Assembly: GCA_045128635.1 (NCBI GenBank)
Contig: JBGVRS010000169.1
Span: forward strand, 1 to 37,113
Reading direction: 5' to 3'
Length of the DNA: 37,113 nucleotides
Source: HGM12587 sp045128635
GTDB taxonomy: Bacteria > Bacillota > Clostridia > Lachnospirales > Lachnospiraceae
In this document: positions 15,349 through 24,417 of the stretch, piece after piece
Layout of the letters: each line of letters begins with the position of its first letter
Numbering within the stretch: the stretch's first letter is position 1
Position numbers and translations under genes: made by a program
The notes under the pieces: model-generated
The model's database searches: none
What the model was told of the DNA's origin: nothing
Seen by the model: only the letters and a program-made list of their open reading frames with translations

Positions 15349-16606
15349 TTTCTTCACCTTTCCGGAACAATTCTTCTGTGTAGTCTTTACGCATTTCTAA
15401 TGTTCGTAAGATCTTTTCTTCAATTGTTCCTTTACAGATCAGCTGATAATAAAAACAAGGATGATTCTGACCAATTCTGTGGATCCTTTTCTTTGCCTGT
15501 TCAAAAAGTTCAGATGATAATGGAAGTGTAAAAAAGATCATTCTTGAAGCCTTCTGAAGATTTAAACCCATAGCACCTGCTTGATATTGCACAAAGGTTA
15601 TGCTGTTACTAAACTGTTCATAAGGCTTTAAATTCTTTTGTTCACCATTTACTGCACCATGTGGTCTGTTTAAATCATTTGCTATCATTCGCAATTGATC
15701 TAATTCTGCAGTGAAGTTATAGAAAACAATCAGTCTTTCTTCTGTGCTTTCTAATAAATCACGGAATGCATCTAACTTATTTATGGAATACAAACCACAT
15801 AGCTGCCTTTCATAAAGCATTTTGGTTAATGTAGTATCACCAACCAAAGTTTTATCATCCATAACTGCTACACAGTCTTTATGAAAAGTTCTGTACAATG
15901 TTGAAGGCTGGATCTTAATTGTTTGGAATGTCTGTTCAGGAAGATCAAATACTTCTTCAGTTTTTAAGAACTGGCAACCATATAAAGCCATCTTATACTT
16001 CAATCTATCAACATTCTTATATCCGGATATTGTTGAATACTTATTACCATGAATATCTTCATTCCATGTAAGTTCAACATACTGCTTCCAGAAAAGTTCT
16101 TTGCTGATATTCCAACCTAAAAGGTGAAGCTGTGACCAAAGTGTTTCATACTTTCCACCAGTAGGTGTACCAGATAACAGAATTACATTTTTTGGTTGAA
16201 GTTTCAGAATAAATTTACTACGTTCTGAAGTTTCATTCTGAATTAATGAAGATTCATCAAGAACCAATGTAAAATCCTTCAGCTGCAGAAGTTCCTGTCT
16301 GCGCCAGATCAGATCATAGTTGATAATACCAACTATTCTATTTGAAGATCCATGTGTGAATGCAATGTAATCTGATTTATTAGTAAGATCAAACCACCAA
16401 TAACTATGATAATTTTCTTCAAAGTGATCTATCCAATCATCAATTTTGGATTTCTGACAAACAATTAATGTTACTTTTGCACCAAGCTGAACTGCTTTTT
16501 CTGCACCAACAAAAGTTTTACCTGTACCCATATCCCAAAAGAATGCAACATGGTTCTGGTCTTTACATAATTCCAAACCTTGTAACTGATGGTCATACAG
16601 TTTCAT
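15341..16606 (-). CDS. SNF2-type DEAD/DEAH-box helicase
   Basis: About 421 residues starting MKLYDHQLQGLELCKDQNHV. Motifs of a superfamily 2 SNF2-like ATPase are complete: Q-like YDHQ, Walker A WDMGTGKT, DESS (motif II), LLSGTPTGG (motif III), VQYQAGAMGLNLQ (motif V) and RIHRIGQ (motif VI). Phage versions of this size occur at the start of replication operons and probably remodel DNA. A longer in-frame start at 16672 exists, but the upstream 46-aa gene ends exactly over the ATG at 16606, with AAGAAGGAAA before it, so the shorter start is chosen. Confidence 0.88.
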   Translation of the reverse strand: MKLYDHQLQGLELCKDQNHVAFFWDMGTGKTFVGAEKAVQLGAKVTLIVCQKSKIDDWIDHFEENYHSYWWFDLTNKSDYIAFTHGSSNRIVGIINYDLIWRRQELLQLKDFTLVLDESSLIQNETSERSKFILKLQPKNVILLSGTPTGGKYETLWSQLHLLGWNISKELFWKQYVELTWNEDIHGNKYSTISGYKNVDRLKYKMALYGCQFLKTEEVFDLPEQTFQTIKIQPSTLYRTFHKDCVAVMDDKTLVGDTTLTKMLYERQLCGLYSINKLDAFRDLLESTEERLIVFYNFTAELDQLRMIANDLNRPHGAVNGEQKNLKPYEQFSNSITFVQYQAGAMGLNLQKASRMIFFTLPLSSELFEQAKKRIHRIGQNHPCFYYQLICKGTIEEKILRTLEMRKDYTEELFRKGEENE

Positions 16607-16733
16607 CTTTTTTATTTCCTTCTTCATTGATCCTGCTGATAACTTCATAAAGAACCGGATTATCTTTGGCATGTATTACTTTTCCGGTAATGTCCTGAAC
16701 TACAGTTCCATCTTTCAGAACATGCTTGATCAT
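16593..16733 (-). CDS. 46-aa hypothetical phage protein
   Basis: MIKHVLKDGTVVQDITGKVI, then HAKDNPVLYEVISRINEEGN and a short end. A beta hairpin followed by a helix. It overlaps the Cro-like stop at its start (ACATGA) and the helicase start at its end, so it fills the gap exactly and fixes the helicase start. No known family; similar small proteins with KDGTxVxDITGxVI strands precede helicases in other phages. Confidence 0.65.
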   Translation of the reverse strand: MIKHVLKDGTVVQDITGKVIHAKDNPVLYEVISRINEEGNKKDETV

Positions 16734-16936
16734 GTTTCACCTTCCTGATAGAACAATTCTTCAAAAGGCATATCTACACCTAAAGCTGATTTGATCTTGA
16801 TTGCATCTGCCACTGACATTGGAGAATCACCACGAATTTTGTCTGCTAAAGCCTGATATTTAATTCCTGTGGCATTCGATAAATCTACAATGGTCAAATT
16901 CTTTCTAGCCATTTCAGCTTTTACATTGATAAACAT
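16730..16936 (-). CDS. Cro-like XRE-family HTH regulator
   Basis: 68 residues that are almost entirely a helix-turn-helix domain of the XRE type: NLTIVDLSNATGIKYQALAD and KIRGDSPMSVADAIKIKSAL. It is divergent from the repressor at 17192 across a 255-base operator region and is the first gene of the early transcript, the classic Cro position. It should favour lytic growth by binding the same operators as the repressor. Confidence 0.8.
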   Translation of the reverse strand: MFINVKAEMARKNLTIVDLSNATGIKYQALADKIRGDSPMSVADAIKIKSALGVDMPFEELFYQEGET

Positions 16937-17016
16937 TCAATACAACCTCACTTTCATTAGATTTAACATTTTTACGTTTACTTCCGAATGAAGTTATCGT
17001 ATTTATGTTAATTATG

Positions 17017-17044
17017 ATTTTATACATATTTGTGTTAATGTCAA
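17017..17044 (-). promoter_or_regulatory. Early lytic promoter upstream of the Cro-like gene
   Basis: On the minus strand TTGACA (17044-17039), 16 bases, then TAAAAT (17022-17017). An overlapping TATAAA at 17024 is an alternative -10. The transcript would run into the Cro-like gene and the replication genes. Confidence 0.6.
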
Positions 17045-17051
17045 CATATTT

Positions 17052-17069
17052 TTATCGTATTTCCGATAA
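17052..17069. promoter_or_regulatory. Operator: inverted repeat TTATCG-N6-CGATAA
   Basis: An 18-bp perfect dyad between the two back-to-back promoters, the expected place for repressor/Cro control. A matching half-site TTATCG lies at 16994-16999, downstream of the minus-strand promoter, and a weaker TTACG...CGAA pair lies at about 16972-16988. Confidence 0.65.
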
Positions 17070-17070
17070 T

Positions 17071-17098
17071 TTGTAATAATCTTGCAACATTGTACAAT
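17071..17098 (+). promoter_or_regulatory. Promoter for repressor and integrase
   Basis: TTGTAA (17071-17076), 16 bases, TACAAT (17093-17098), just right of the 17052-17069 operator and about 90 bases upstream of the repressor ATG, leaving a leader of about 85 bases. Confidence 0.5.
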
Positions 17099-17191
17099 TA
17101 ACAAAGATTTAGTACATTTAAGATAATTTTTGCTTGTTTTAACAAAAATCTGATGATATTATTTTTTAATAATTATGAAAGGATTTAATAT

Positions 17192-17575
17192 ATGACTACT
17201 GAAAACAAGCTAAAACAGCTGATTTTATCGCATTATAAATCTGTGCGTGAATTTTCAATTGAAGCTAAAATGCCTTATTCCACTGTGGCTTCAATCTTCA
17301 GTAAAGGAATTGATAAAACCAGCATTACTACCATGATTAAGATCTGCAGCAAACTAGGAATTAGTTTGGATGAACTTTTAGAAGGTAATATTGTTTTTCT
17401 TAATGAACAATCCAAAACTATTAAAGTAGAAGATCTAGTATTTTCTTTTAAAAATCAGCTGCTTAACTGTGAATTAACATTAGATGATAAACCTATTGAC
17501 CAAGCTACAGCTGTAAGAATAGCCACTTATATGGATGCATTAATTGAAGCAGAAAAGAAAAACAATAAAATATGA
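17192..17575 (+). CDS. CI-like XRE-family repressor without peptidase domain
   Basis: 127 residues. Residues 5-62 form an XRE helix-turn-helix (SVREFSIEAKMPYSTVASIF, then LGISLDELLEG). The rest (about 65-125) is a short mixed region, VEDLVFSFKNQLLNCELTLD and a C-terminal helix, perhaps for dimerisation. No LexA/S24 self-cleavage domain is present, so induction probably does not rest on RecA-driven self-cleavage. GAAAGGATTTAATAT precedes the ATG. It overlaps the integrase start (ATGA), so the lysogeny genes are made together. Confidence 0.8.
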   Translation: MTTENKLKQLILSHYKSVREFSIEAKMPYSTVASIFSKGIDKTSITTMIKICSKLGISLDELLEGNIVFLNEQSKTIKVEDLVFSFKNQLLNCELTLDDKPIDQATAVRIATYMDALIEAEKKNNKI

Positions 17576-19014
17576 TCAAAATTGCCATTTATGTTCGAGT
17601 ATCAACACAAGAACAAGCCAAAGAAGGTTATTCCATTGGTGAACAAACTGAAAGATTACAGAAGTATTCTGAAGCAAATAGATGGAAAGTCATTAAGGTT
17701 TATACAGATGCTGGTTTTTCCGGATCCAACCAAAACAGACCTGCACTTCAGGATCTGATCAGTGATGTTAAAGCAGGAAGAATTGATAAGGTTCTGGTGT
17801 ATAAACTTGATAGATTATCCAGAAGTCAAAAAGACACACTAGAATTGATTGAAGATGTCTTCCTGAAGAATAACTGCGACTTTGAATCTATGACAGAAAG
17901 ATTTGATACCAGTACAAGCTTTGGAAAAGCCATGATTGGAATTTTAGCTGTATTTGCGCAGCTGGAAAGACAACAGATTAAAGAAAGAATGTCAATGGGT
18001 TTAGATGCACGCATTAAAGAAGGTAAATGGCGTGGTGGTGCTAAAGTTCCTTTTGGTTATAATTATGATCCTGTTCAGGAAATTCTAATAATTAATGAAT
18101 GGGAATCAATGATTGTAAAATATATCTTCAAAGAATTCATAAATGGAACATCAGTAATCAAGATTTCCAACAATATGACTGATACCGGATATTCTTTCAG
18201 AAATGGATCTACTGATACAAGAAAGATTAAGTATATTCTTTCCAATAAAACATACTGTGGATATCTCAAAAGCAAAGATAATTGGTATAAAGGTAAACAG
18301 GAAGCAATCATTGATGAAGAAACCTTTAACAAGGCACAAATTATCATCCAAGATAATAAAAGAAGATTTAAAGAATCCGGAAGAAATTGTGATGATACAA
18401 TAGCTTCACATTTAGGTGGTCTTATTTACTGCGCTAACTGTGGTGCTAAATATTGTAGAGTAAGAAGCGGAACAGAAAAGTATGGATTTCATTTTAACTA
18501 TATCTGCTATTCCAGAAGCAAAAGAATCAAACACATGATTAAGGATCCTAATTGCCAAAACAAGTATTATAGAGTAGATGTGCTTGATGAAATCATCTTC
18601 AATGAAATCCACAAATTAGCAATTGATCCAGAATACTTGAAATCAGTTCATAAGAATTCTGATAAGCAATTTGAACAGGAACAAATTAAAGCAATTCATG
18701 ATGAACTTAAATCAATTACCAATCAAATATCAAGATTCATGGATCTATATGGATTAGGGAAATATGACATTGAACAACTGGATCAAAAAATACAAACACT
18801 AACTGTAAAAAAATTACAGCTGCAGCAGAAGCTTCAGGAACTACAGGAAGAAACAAAGCAAATGTCTGATAAACAAATAGTTCAGCTGGTTAAATCATTT
18901 GATGAAGCTTTAAAACATGGAACATTTGATGAAAGAAGACAGATCATTGAAGCACTGATTGATAAAATAGAAATTGATAATGATGACATTACAATTCATT
19001 GGAATTTCACATAA
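17572..19014 (+). CDS. Large serine recombinase (phage integrase)
   Basis: 480 residues. N-terminal resolvase domain (1-145): catalytic Ser11 in YVRVSTQEQ, GFSGSNQNRPALQ, KLDRLSRS and QLERQQIKERM. A recombinase domain follows (about 155-260), then a zinc beta-ribbon (Cys287, Cys290, Cys312, Cys328) and a coiled coil (about 365-450), the standard order of large serine integrases. It should join attP to a host attB and, with a directionality factor not identified here, excise. The gene converges on the tail block; a probable attP lies just past its terminator. Confidence 0.93.
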   Translation: MIKIAIYVRVSTQEQAKEGYSIGEQTERLQKYSEANRWKVIKVYTDAGFSGSNQNRPALQDLISDVKAGRIDKVLVYKLDRLSRSQKDTLELIEDVFLKNNCDFESMTERFDTSTSFGKAMIGILAVFAQLERQQIKERMSMGLDARIKEGKWRGGAKVPFGYNYDPVQEILIINEWESMIVKYIFKEFINGTSVIKISNNMTDTGYSFRNGSTDTRKIKYILSNKTYCGYLKSKDNWYKGKQEAIIDEETFNKAQIIIQDNKRRFKESGRNCDDTIASHLGGLIYCANCGAKYCRVRSGTEKYGFHFNYICYSRSKRIKHMIKDPNCQNKYYRVDVLDEIIFNEIHKLAIDPEYLKSVHKNSDKQFEQEQIKAIHDELKSITNQISRFMDLYGLGKYDIEQLDQKIQTLTVKKLQLQQKLQELQEETKQMSDKQIVQLVKSFDEALKHGTFDERRQIIEALIDKIEIDNDDITIHWNFT

Positions 19015-19044
19015 AAAAGGCACATCCAAAGACATGCCTTTTTT
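19013..19044. terminator. Bidirectional terminator between integrase and tail genes
   Basis: AAAAAAGGCA and TGCCTTTTTT form a perfect 10-bp stem with a 12-base loop immediately after the integrase stop. T-runs on both strands mean it can end the plus-strand lysogeny transcript and the minus-strand late transcript. Confidence 0.85.
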
Positions 19045-19054
19045 TAAAATACTT

Positions 19055-19110
19055 TTTGAATACCATCAAACACTTATGGCTTTAGCGAATGGTGCTTGAT
19101 GTGATTTATC
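19055..19110. other. Candidate attP
   Basis: CATCAAACAC (19064-19073) and GTGCTTGATG (19092-19101) are inverted copies matching at 9 of 10 positions around an 18-base centre containing GCTTTAGC. Size, imperfect symmetry and position beside a large serine integrase gene fit an attP of that class. The centre falls at 19082/19083 (TT), the predicted crossover dinucleotide. Confidence 0.5.
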
Positions 19111-19948
19111 AAGAATCAGGATTTTCAACATGTAATACCACAAAATCAATTACTGCACCAGCCTTTTCAATAGGTTTAGCCAAAGTAACCACATTATTGG
19201 TAAGTGTATATTCATTACCAGTAAGATGGATTCCATTAATATATACATCTAAAACATCATATGCAAATGAATACTGTGGAACATAAGTTGTAACATTGAA
19301 TGTAGATTCATTATCAGTAAGTGTTGTATATATGCCTTCAAGCTTTTTAAATGTCTTAAAAGCATCAAACTGACTTTGAACACTGGACATCCAATCATTA
19401 AATCTTGCTTCCTGCTGCTGCCACAACGAAGTAGTATCAATCTGCTGAATCAATCCCTGTACCATTCCGCACAAAGTGCTATTAATTCTAGTATCAGTGA
19501 TCATAGCTGCAGTAATTTCAGAAGTTTGCTTATCAACCCTGATCTGCGCTAAACAAAGTTCATATCTGGTGCTTGTTCTAGTCATTGAAGGTGCAGTAGG
19601 TGTAGCAGCTGCTGTACCATTCTTCATTTCAATACCCATAGTTCTATCAGTAAGATCAAGATAGAAAATAACTGCATCAATTCTGTTTAACACTACATCA
19701 CTAGTTGTAACAGTCAAAGTAAGATCAGCTGTATTTACCATCTTATGTCCATTAATCCATCCGGATCCTGCACCAACAATAATGTTCATTCCACTAGATG
19801 CACGAACCTGAAGCTGTGTTGACGGATTAGGAAAAACACCATTACCAACCAGAAGATTAAGATAAGATGTTATATCTTCAGAATTATAAATTCTGTCATA
19901 CACACCATCATTAAGCACTGCATCAAAGAAATAACTGTTAATTGCCAT
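19109..19948 (-). CDS. Baseplate / tail-tip structural protein
   Basis: 279 residues starting MAINSYFFDAVLNDGVYDRI, with YNSEDITSYLNLLVGNGVFP and RASSGMNIIVGAGSGWINGH: a pattern seen in baseplate or receptor-binding adaptor proteins of Firmicutes siphoviruses. A helical middle (about 170-205, LIQQIDTTSLWQQQEARFND) is followed by a beta C-terminus (VLDVYINGIHLTGNEYTLTN) like a small fibre head. Last gene of the tail block, next to the terminator and attP candidate. It probably links the tail tip to host-binding parts. Confidence 0.65.
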   Translation of the reverse strand: MAINSYFFDAVLNDGVYDRIYNSEDITSYLNLLVGNGVFPNPSTQLQVRASSGMNIIVGAGSGWINGHKMVNTADLTLTVTTSDVVLNRIDAVIFYLDLTDRTMGIEMKNGTAAATPTAPSMTRTSTRYELCLAQIRVDKQTSEITAAMITDTRINSTLCGMVQGLIQQIDTTSLWQQQEARFNDWMSSVQSQFDAFKTFKKLEGIYTTLTDNESTFNVTTYVPQYSFAYDVLDVYINGIHLTGNEYTLTNNVVTLAKPIEKAGAVIDFVVLHVENPDS

Positions 19949-19959
19949 GTTTTATTACC

Positions 19960-21006
19960 TCACTTTCCAAATGTTGGAACTATTGAATAGTCACCTGATT
20001 CATCTACACTTTCTATAACTTCAACCAGTCTGGTATTGATATAAATACCCCAATTAGAATTTTCAATTACACACAAATCACCCACATTGATATCGGTTTT
20101 ATATTCTATATTGTCAAAAAAGACAGAACCAGTAAATGCAGTAGTGTAACTGGTCAATGATTCTTTTCCGGATTCTTTCAGAAGTTCTGTGTATTCTTCT
20201 TCCGGTATTTCACCATCATCAGATCTAATATTGCGCTGATCTTTATACATTTCATATCTATTAATTCCAGTTGCATTAGATCTAGTTGCCCATGCAGTTT
20301 TTCTATCTAATCCTTCACCTTCACCAGCTACTAGAACAGCATTTACCATTGTTCTGTAGTTTTCTTCATAAGATGAAGAAAGAAGATTGTCATAAGTATC
20401 ACTGAAAATAACCCATGTATTAACTGATTGATCATAGGTTCTATTAACACCTTCATACAGCTGAAAAACAAATTCATGATCATAATTAAGTGTTACCTTA
20501 TAGCCAATTCCATAGGTTTCACATATAGTTGAAATAGTATCAAGCAAGTTCTTACCTGTATACTGTGCTTGCATTGTAGTGCTGATTTCATAACTATTAA
20601 TAGTGAAATTGGAAATCTGCCTATCAGAATCATCCGGATTAATAATATTATCATTCAGCAGCTGTTCAATACATGCGCTGATCTTACCAGAAACAGTAGT
20701 TTGAACTGCAATGATTCTTCTTCCAATAATGGAATCCAAGAATCTTCCTTTAACAATCAGGATTTCTTTTGCATCCTCATTACGTTCAATTTTAATATCT
20801 TCAATAATACCAACATTTTCATCATCATCCCTTACTACATAGTAATCCTTCTGGAATAATGACTTATTTTTGATGTTAGCATCAACAATCAGCTGAAAAT
20901 CACCAGATGTATAATATCTAGTTGCCCATATGAAAGAAGAATAATCATCAACAATTGCCAGTCTTACAAACTGGTCATTCATTATGACTGGCAACATCTT
21001 TTTCAT
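19960..21006 (-). CDS. Siphovirus ReqiPepy6 Gp37-like tail protein
   Basis: 348 residues. N-terminus LPVIMNDQFVRLAIVDDYSS then FIWATRYYTSGDFQLIVDAN and KDYYVVRDDDENVGIIEDIK, the hallmark of Gp37-like tail hub proteins, with later NVGDLCVIENSNWGIYINTR and VEVIESVDESGDYSIVPTFG. Gene order after Dit supports a tail-associated hub (Tal position), although no peptidase domain is visible and the protein is short for a full Tal. Confidence 0.8.
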   Translation of the reverse strand: MKKMLPVIMNDQFVRLAIVDDYSSFIWATRYYTSGDFQLIVDANIKNKSLFQKDYYVVRDDDENVGIIEDIKIERNEDAKEILIVKGRFLDSIIGRRIIAVQTTVSGKISACIEQLLNDNIINPDDSDRQISNFTINSYEISTTMQAQYTGKNLLDTISTICETYGIGYKVTLNYDHEFVFQLYEGVNRTYDQSVNTWVIFSDTYDNLLSSSYEENYRTMVNAVLVAGEGEGLDRKTAWATRSNATGINRYEMYKDQRNIRSDDGEIPEEEYTELLKESGKESLTSYTTAFTGSVFFDNIEYKTDINVGDLCVIENSNWGIYINTRLVEVIESVDESGDYSIVPTFGK

Positions 21007-21009
21007 TGC

Positions 21010-21864
21010 TTAAACCCCTTCATAAATATTTGTGTGCTTAAAAGCCACATTAAGATTTGCTTCACTTCCTGTTCCAACTTCATACACAAAAGTACCACCT
21101 TCTGCTGGAAGCTGCAGCCATGTGGATCCCTGCATTACATTGTTAAAAACACTAGATTCCACACCACTTCTTAAAAGTGTAGCTGTCTTATGTCCTTGAT
21201 TAGTATCAATGGTTATCAGATCAGCTGCTTGCATTGATATTTCAATTCCTATGTATTCCTGTGTTAAATAATTGAAGATCTTTGGATTACTTATTGCATC
21301 CCTAGCATACAATTCAATTATCATTCCACAGTCAACATCACTATCATTATCAATAGTTATACCAACATCATTATTAATATAACTAAAGACTAATTGTGGT
21401 GATGCAGTAGATGCAAATGGGAAATGGAAAGCTGGAACAATGCTGCTCATTTCATTTACTATCTGCTGCGCTTCTTTGAAATATGGTGAAGGACAAAGTA
21501 TTGAACATGTCACAACCTGCTTCATTTCAAAGTAAGTAATATCAATACTTTGAATATACCCCTCAATGTACACATGTCTATACTGACCAATGTATGTGAA
21601 TTTTACCCACCGTTTTGATTTCAGAACCTTATAAACTTCAATTCTGTTTTTAGCAGCTTGCACTTCAATAGCAAATGCCACATTAATAGTGCGCATTTGC
21701 ATCTTTGAACTATTAAATTTTTCACCATCCATTAATGCCAATGGACTTGTATTAATATTGGCTTCTGGTGGATTCAACCCTTGAATTTCTGTAACAGTAA
21801 AAGGTGAATTCTGATCAAATGTAAGCTGATCACCAGCTTTGTTTTCAAGTATCAGTTCAAACAT
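21010..21864 (-). CDS. Distal tail protein (Dit)
   Basis: 284 residues starting MFELILENKAGDQLTFDQNS, with LKSKRWVKFTYIGQYRHVYI and MKQVVTCSILCPSPYFKEAQ, typical of the siphovirus Dit family (N-terminal ring domain, then a galectin-like C-terminal domain). It should form the hexamer joining the tail tube to the tip. Starts 8 bases inside the tape-measure gene and is followed at once by the Gp37-like gene. Confidence 0.8.
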   Translation of the reverse strand: MFELILENKAGDQLTFDQNSPFTVTEIQGLNPPEANINTSPLALMDGEKFNSSKMQMRTINVAFAIEVQAAKNRIEVYKVLKSKRWVKFTYIGQYRHVYIEGYIQSIDITYFEMKQVVTCSILCPSPYFKEAQQIVNEMSSIVPAFHFPFASTASPQLVFSYINNDVGITIDNDSDVDCGMIIELYARDAISNPKIFNYLTQEYIGIEISMQAADLITIDTNQGHKTATLLRSGVESSVFNNVMQGSTWLQLPAEGGTFVYEVGTGSEANLNVAFKHTNIYEGV

Positions 21865-24397
21865 TGCCTAACCTCACTTTTGCTGTAAATAACAGACTAT
21901 TAGTTTCACGATATAATGTCATACCATCAACTGCTTTAGGTGAATTTATAGTCTGATTAAAGTTAATTGTAGGACTACTACTTCCACCAATGGATCCTGA
22001 AGATGATCCGGAAATATTAACATCACCAAGCATTCCTTGTGCCTGAAGTGCAACATCTGTTTTCAAATCAGAAACAGCATCAGACATTGTATTCTTCATA
22101 TCACTTAATGCAGCTGGCATTGCTTTTTCAAATCCGGAAGCAATACCACTAGGCATCCATTTACCAACAGCATTAGCCAGAACTTTACTAGGACTATTGA
22201 TTCCTAGTGCCTTCTTGAAGAAATCAGTTACATTTCCAACCCATTCCTTAATTTTACCTTTGATCCAGTCATAGGATTTGCTAATTGAAGACCAGATTCC
22301 AGCTACCATATCAGATCCAAAACCACTAACTTTTGATACCAGTTCTTTAAAACCAGTAGTAATTTTCAATTTGATATTTACTATCCAATCTGTGATAGCA
22401 TTCCTGATGTTATCAATCAGACCAAATACAAATTCTTTTGCCTTATCACCCCAAGATTTAACTGTATTTACAAGTTTTTCAATGCCAGAAGCAACTTTAG
22501 GAACTATCCAAAGCAAGAATTCTGAAAATAGATCTGCCAGATTTAAAATTGAATCTTTAATAAAATCAATCAATACCGGAACAGTATTTACCAATGCAAC
22601 AAAAATAGCAGTTGCAATTTGTAATACCGCTGTGATCAGTAATTTTATATTTTCTGCTGACGTAAGTGCTAATGCTATCTGGCTTAAAATTTCCACTATT
22701 GCCGGAAGCAAAATTGGAAGCAATTCTGAAAATTGTGATGCCAAAATTGACACCATGCTTACAATTCCATTTACCAGCTGTGTGGCATTATCACCTTCTG
22801 CTAACCATGTAGCTATATCTCCAATCAAAGTAAACAAACTTTGTGTGATGATTGGAAAGCACACAAAGATTAATTCCATTATTTTCTGTAATGCTAATTC
22901 AAGTGAAGGTAAAATTTCTGGAATGACAGAAACCAAAATTTGACCACCTAAAGTAATTAGATCAGGAAGCTTTTCAAATACTGTTTTTGCAATTTTTCCT
23001 ATAGTGCTTCCAATTACTTTGGAAATCTTATTCCAATCACCATTAGCATCTGCAATGCCCTTTGTGAATTCACCAAGAAGCTGTGTACCAGAATCTGCTA
23101 AATTCTTTAATTCTGGCATTAATACAGTACCAAGCGCATTTTTAACAGCATTTGCACCTGATTTTAATCTTTGAACAGAATCATCAAAAGCACCAAGATC
23201 AGTAAGCTGGTCATCTGATAGAACTGCGCCCATTTTTTTAGCTTCTTCTGTGTAAGCAGTCAACTGTTCTTTTCCGGCTAGAATAAGAGGATTCAAATCT
23301 TGCGCTGACTTACCAAAAATGGACATGGAAAGACTATCACGCTGTGTTTGATCCTCAATCTGTCCTAAAGCATCCACTGCTTCCCAAAAAACAGTTTCAC
23401 TATCACGCAGATTGCCTTCAGAATCAACAACTGATATTCCTAATGCTTTATATGCTTCTGCAGCTGATCCAGTTCCTTTTGCTGCGCTGGTCATTGACTT
23501 TATATTTTTAGCCATAGAACCAGTTAATGTATCTAATGAAACATCAACCAGTTCAGCTGCATAATTATATGCCTGAAGTTTATCTGTACTTATTCCAGTA
23601 ACAGCTGATAATTCAAGCATTTCATCAGCATATGAACCAGCATCAACAGAAGCTTTAGCTAATCCTGTTACTGCACCAGCTATAGCACCTGCAAATCCAA
23701 TAATTGCACCTTTAGCAGCATCCCCCAATGTGGATGCAAAATTCTTAAACTTTCCAGATGATTTATCAGCAGCATCACCAGCTTTATCTACTTCTTTTCC
23801 AAGACTATTTGCTGCATCAGATGCATCTTTAGCCTTACCTTTGTTTTTATTCAGTTCACCGGAAAGCTTTTCAATCTGTTTAGCCAAAGCTTTAGCTTCA
23901 GATGAATTCTTACCTGACTGAAGCACTGCATTTGCATAAGCTTCCTTCAGATCCTTCATCTGTGCTTCTTGTTCAGCTATAGTTTTATTCAGCTGATTCA
24001 TTGGTGAAGCAGCTGCTTTTTCTTCCTTCTGAAGCTGATTAAGCTGATCATTAAACTTACTTATTGATGCTTCAGTAGAATTAATTGTTGCTTTCTGATT
24101 TTCTATCTGAATGCGCAATTTCTGTGCTTCAGTAGAATCAGCACCCATTTCTTTAGCAACTATTGCATACTGCTGTTCCAGCTGTGAAAGAATTGCTTTC
24201 TGCTGTGGAAGAACAGTATTCAGCTGCTTCAACTTTGCTTCAAGACCAGTAGTAGAATTCTGCCACTTTTCCATTCCGGATGTAGCAGATTTAAATTCAG
24301 CATTAGCAAGTGAAATAGATCTTTTGGCATCTGTCATAGCTGCTTTCAGCTGTGAGATATCCACTCTCCACTTCATTGTAGATTCATTATCAGCCAT
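21857..24397 (-). CDS. Tail tape-measure protein
   Basis: 846 residues. Long coiled coil at the N-terminus (about 10-205: many Gln, Lys, Ala heptads), a hydrophobic Gly/Ala segment (GAIIGFAGAIAGAVTG, about 230), further hydrophobic helices (about 480-640), and a C-terminal LGINSPSKVLANAVGKWMPS typical of tape measures. No lysozyme or peptidase domain seen. By the usual ratio of about 1.5 Angstrom per residue the tail would be of the order of 125 nm (an inference). Largest gene in the window. Confidence 0.92.
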   Translation of the reverse strand: MADNESTMKWRVDISQLKAAMTDAKRSISLANAEFKSATSGMEKWQNSTTGLEAKLKQLNTVLPQQKAILSQLEQQYAIVAKEMGADSTEAQKLRIQIENQKATINSTEASISKFNDQLNQLQKEEKAAASPMNQLNKTIAEQEAQMKDLKEAYANAVLQSGKNSSEAKALAKQIEKLSGELNKNKGKAKDASDAANSLGKEVDKAGDAADKSSGKFKNFASTLGDAAKGAIIGFAGAIAGAVTGLAKASVDAGSYADEMLELSAVTGISTDKLQAYNYAAELVDVSLDTLTGSMAKNIKSMTSAAKGTGSAAEAYKALGISVVDSEGNLRDSETVFWEAVDALGQIEDQTQRDSLSMSIFGKSAQDLNPLILAGKEQLTAYTEEAKKMGAVLSDDQLTDLGAFDDSVQRLKSGANAVKNALGTVLMPELKNLADSGTQLLGEFTKGIADANGDWNKISKVIGSTIGKIAKTVFEKLPDLITLGGQILVSVIPEILPSLELALQKIMELIFVCFPIITQSLFTLIGDIATWLAEGDNATQLVNGIVSMVSILASQFSELLPILLPAIVEILSQIALALTSAENIKLLITAVLQIATAIFVALVNTVPVLIDFIKDSILNLADLFSEFLLWIVPKVASGIEKLVNTVKSWGDKAKEFVFGLIDNIRNAITDWIVNIKLKITTGFKELVSKVSGFGSDMVAGIWSSISKSYDWIKGKIKEWVGNVTDFFKKALGINSPSKVLANAVGKWMPSGIASGFEKAMPAALSDMKNTMSDAVSDLKTDVALQAQGMLGDVNISGSSSGSIGGSSSPTINFNQTINSPKAVDGMTLYRETNSLLFTAKVRLGNV

Positions 24398-24417
24398 CTA
24401 CCAATCACCTGCCTTTA

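Noticed and set aside
16607..16672. Longer N-terminus of the SNF2 helicase (start at 16672)
   Set aside because: Overlaps the complete 46-codon gene in another frame, whose end coincides with the helicase ATG at 16606 and its ribosome binding site.
22278..22943. 221-codon plus-strand open frame inside the tape-measure gene
   Set aside because: Antisense shadow of a strongly supported gene; sequence not protein-like and no ribosome binding site.
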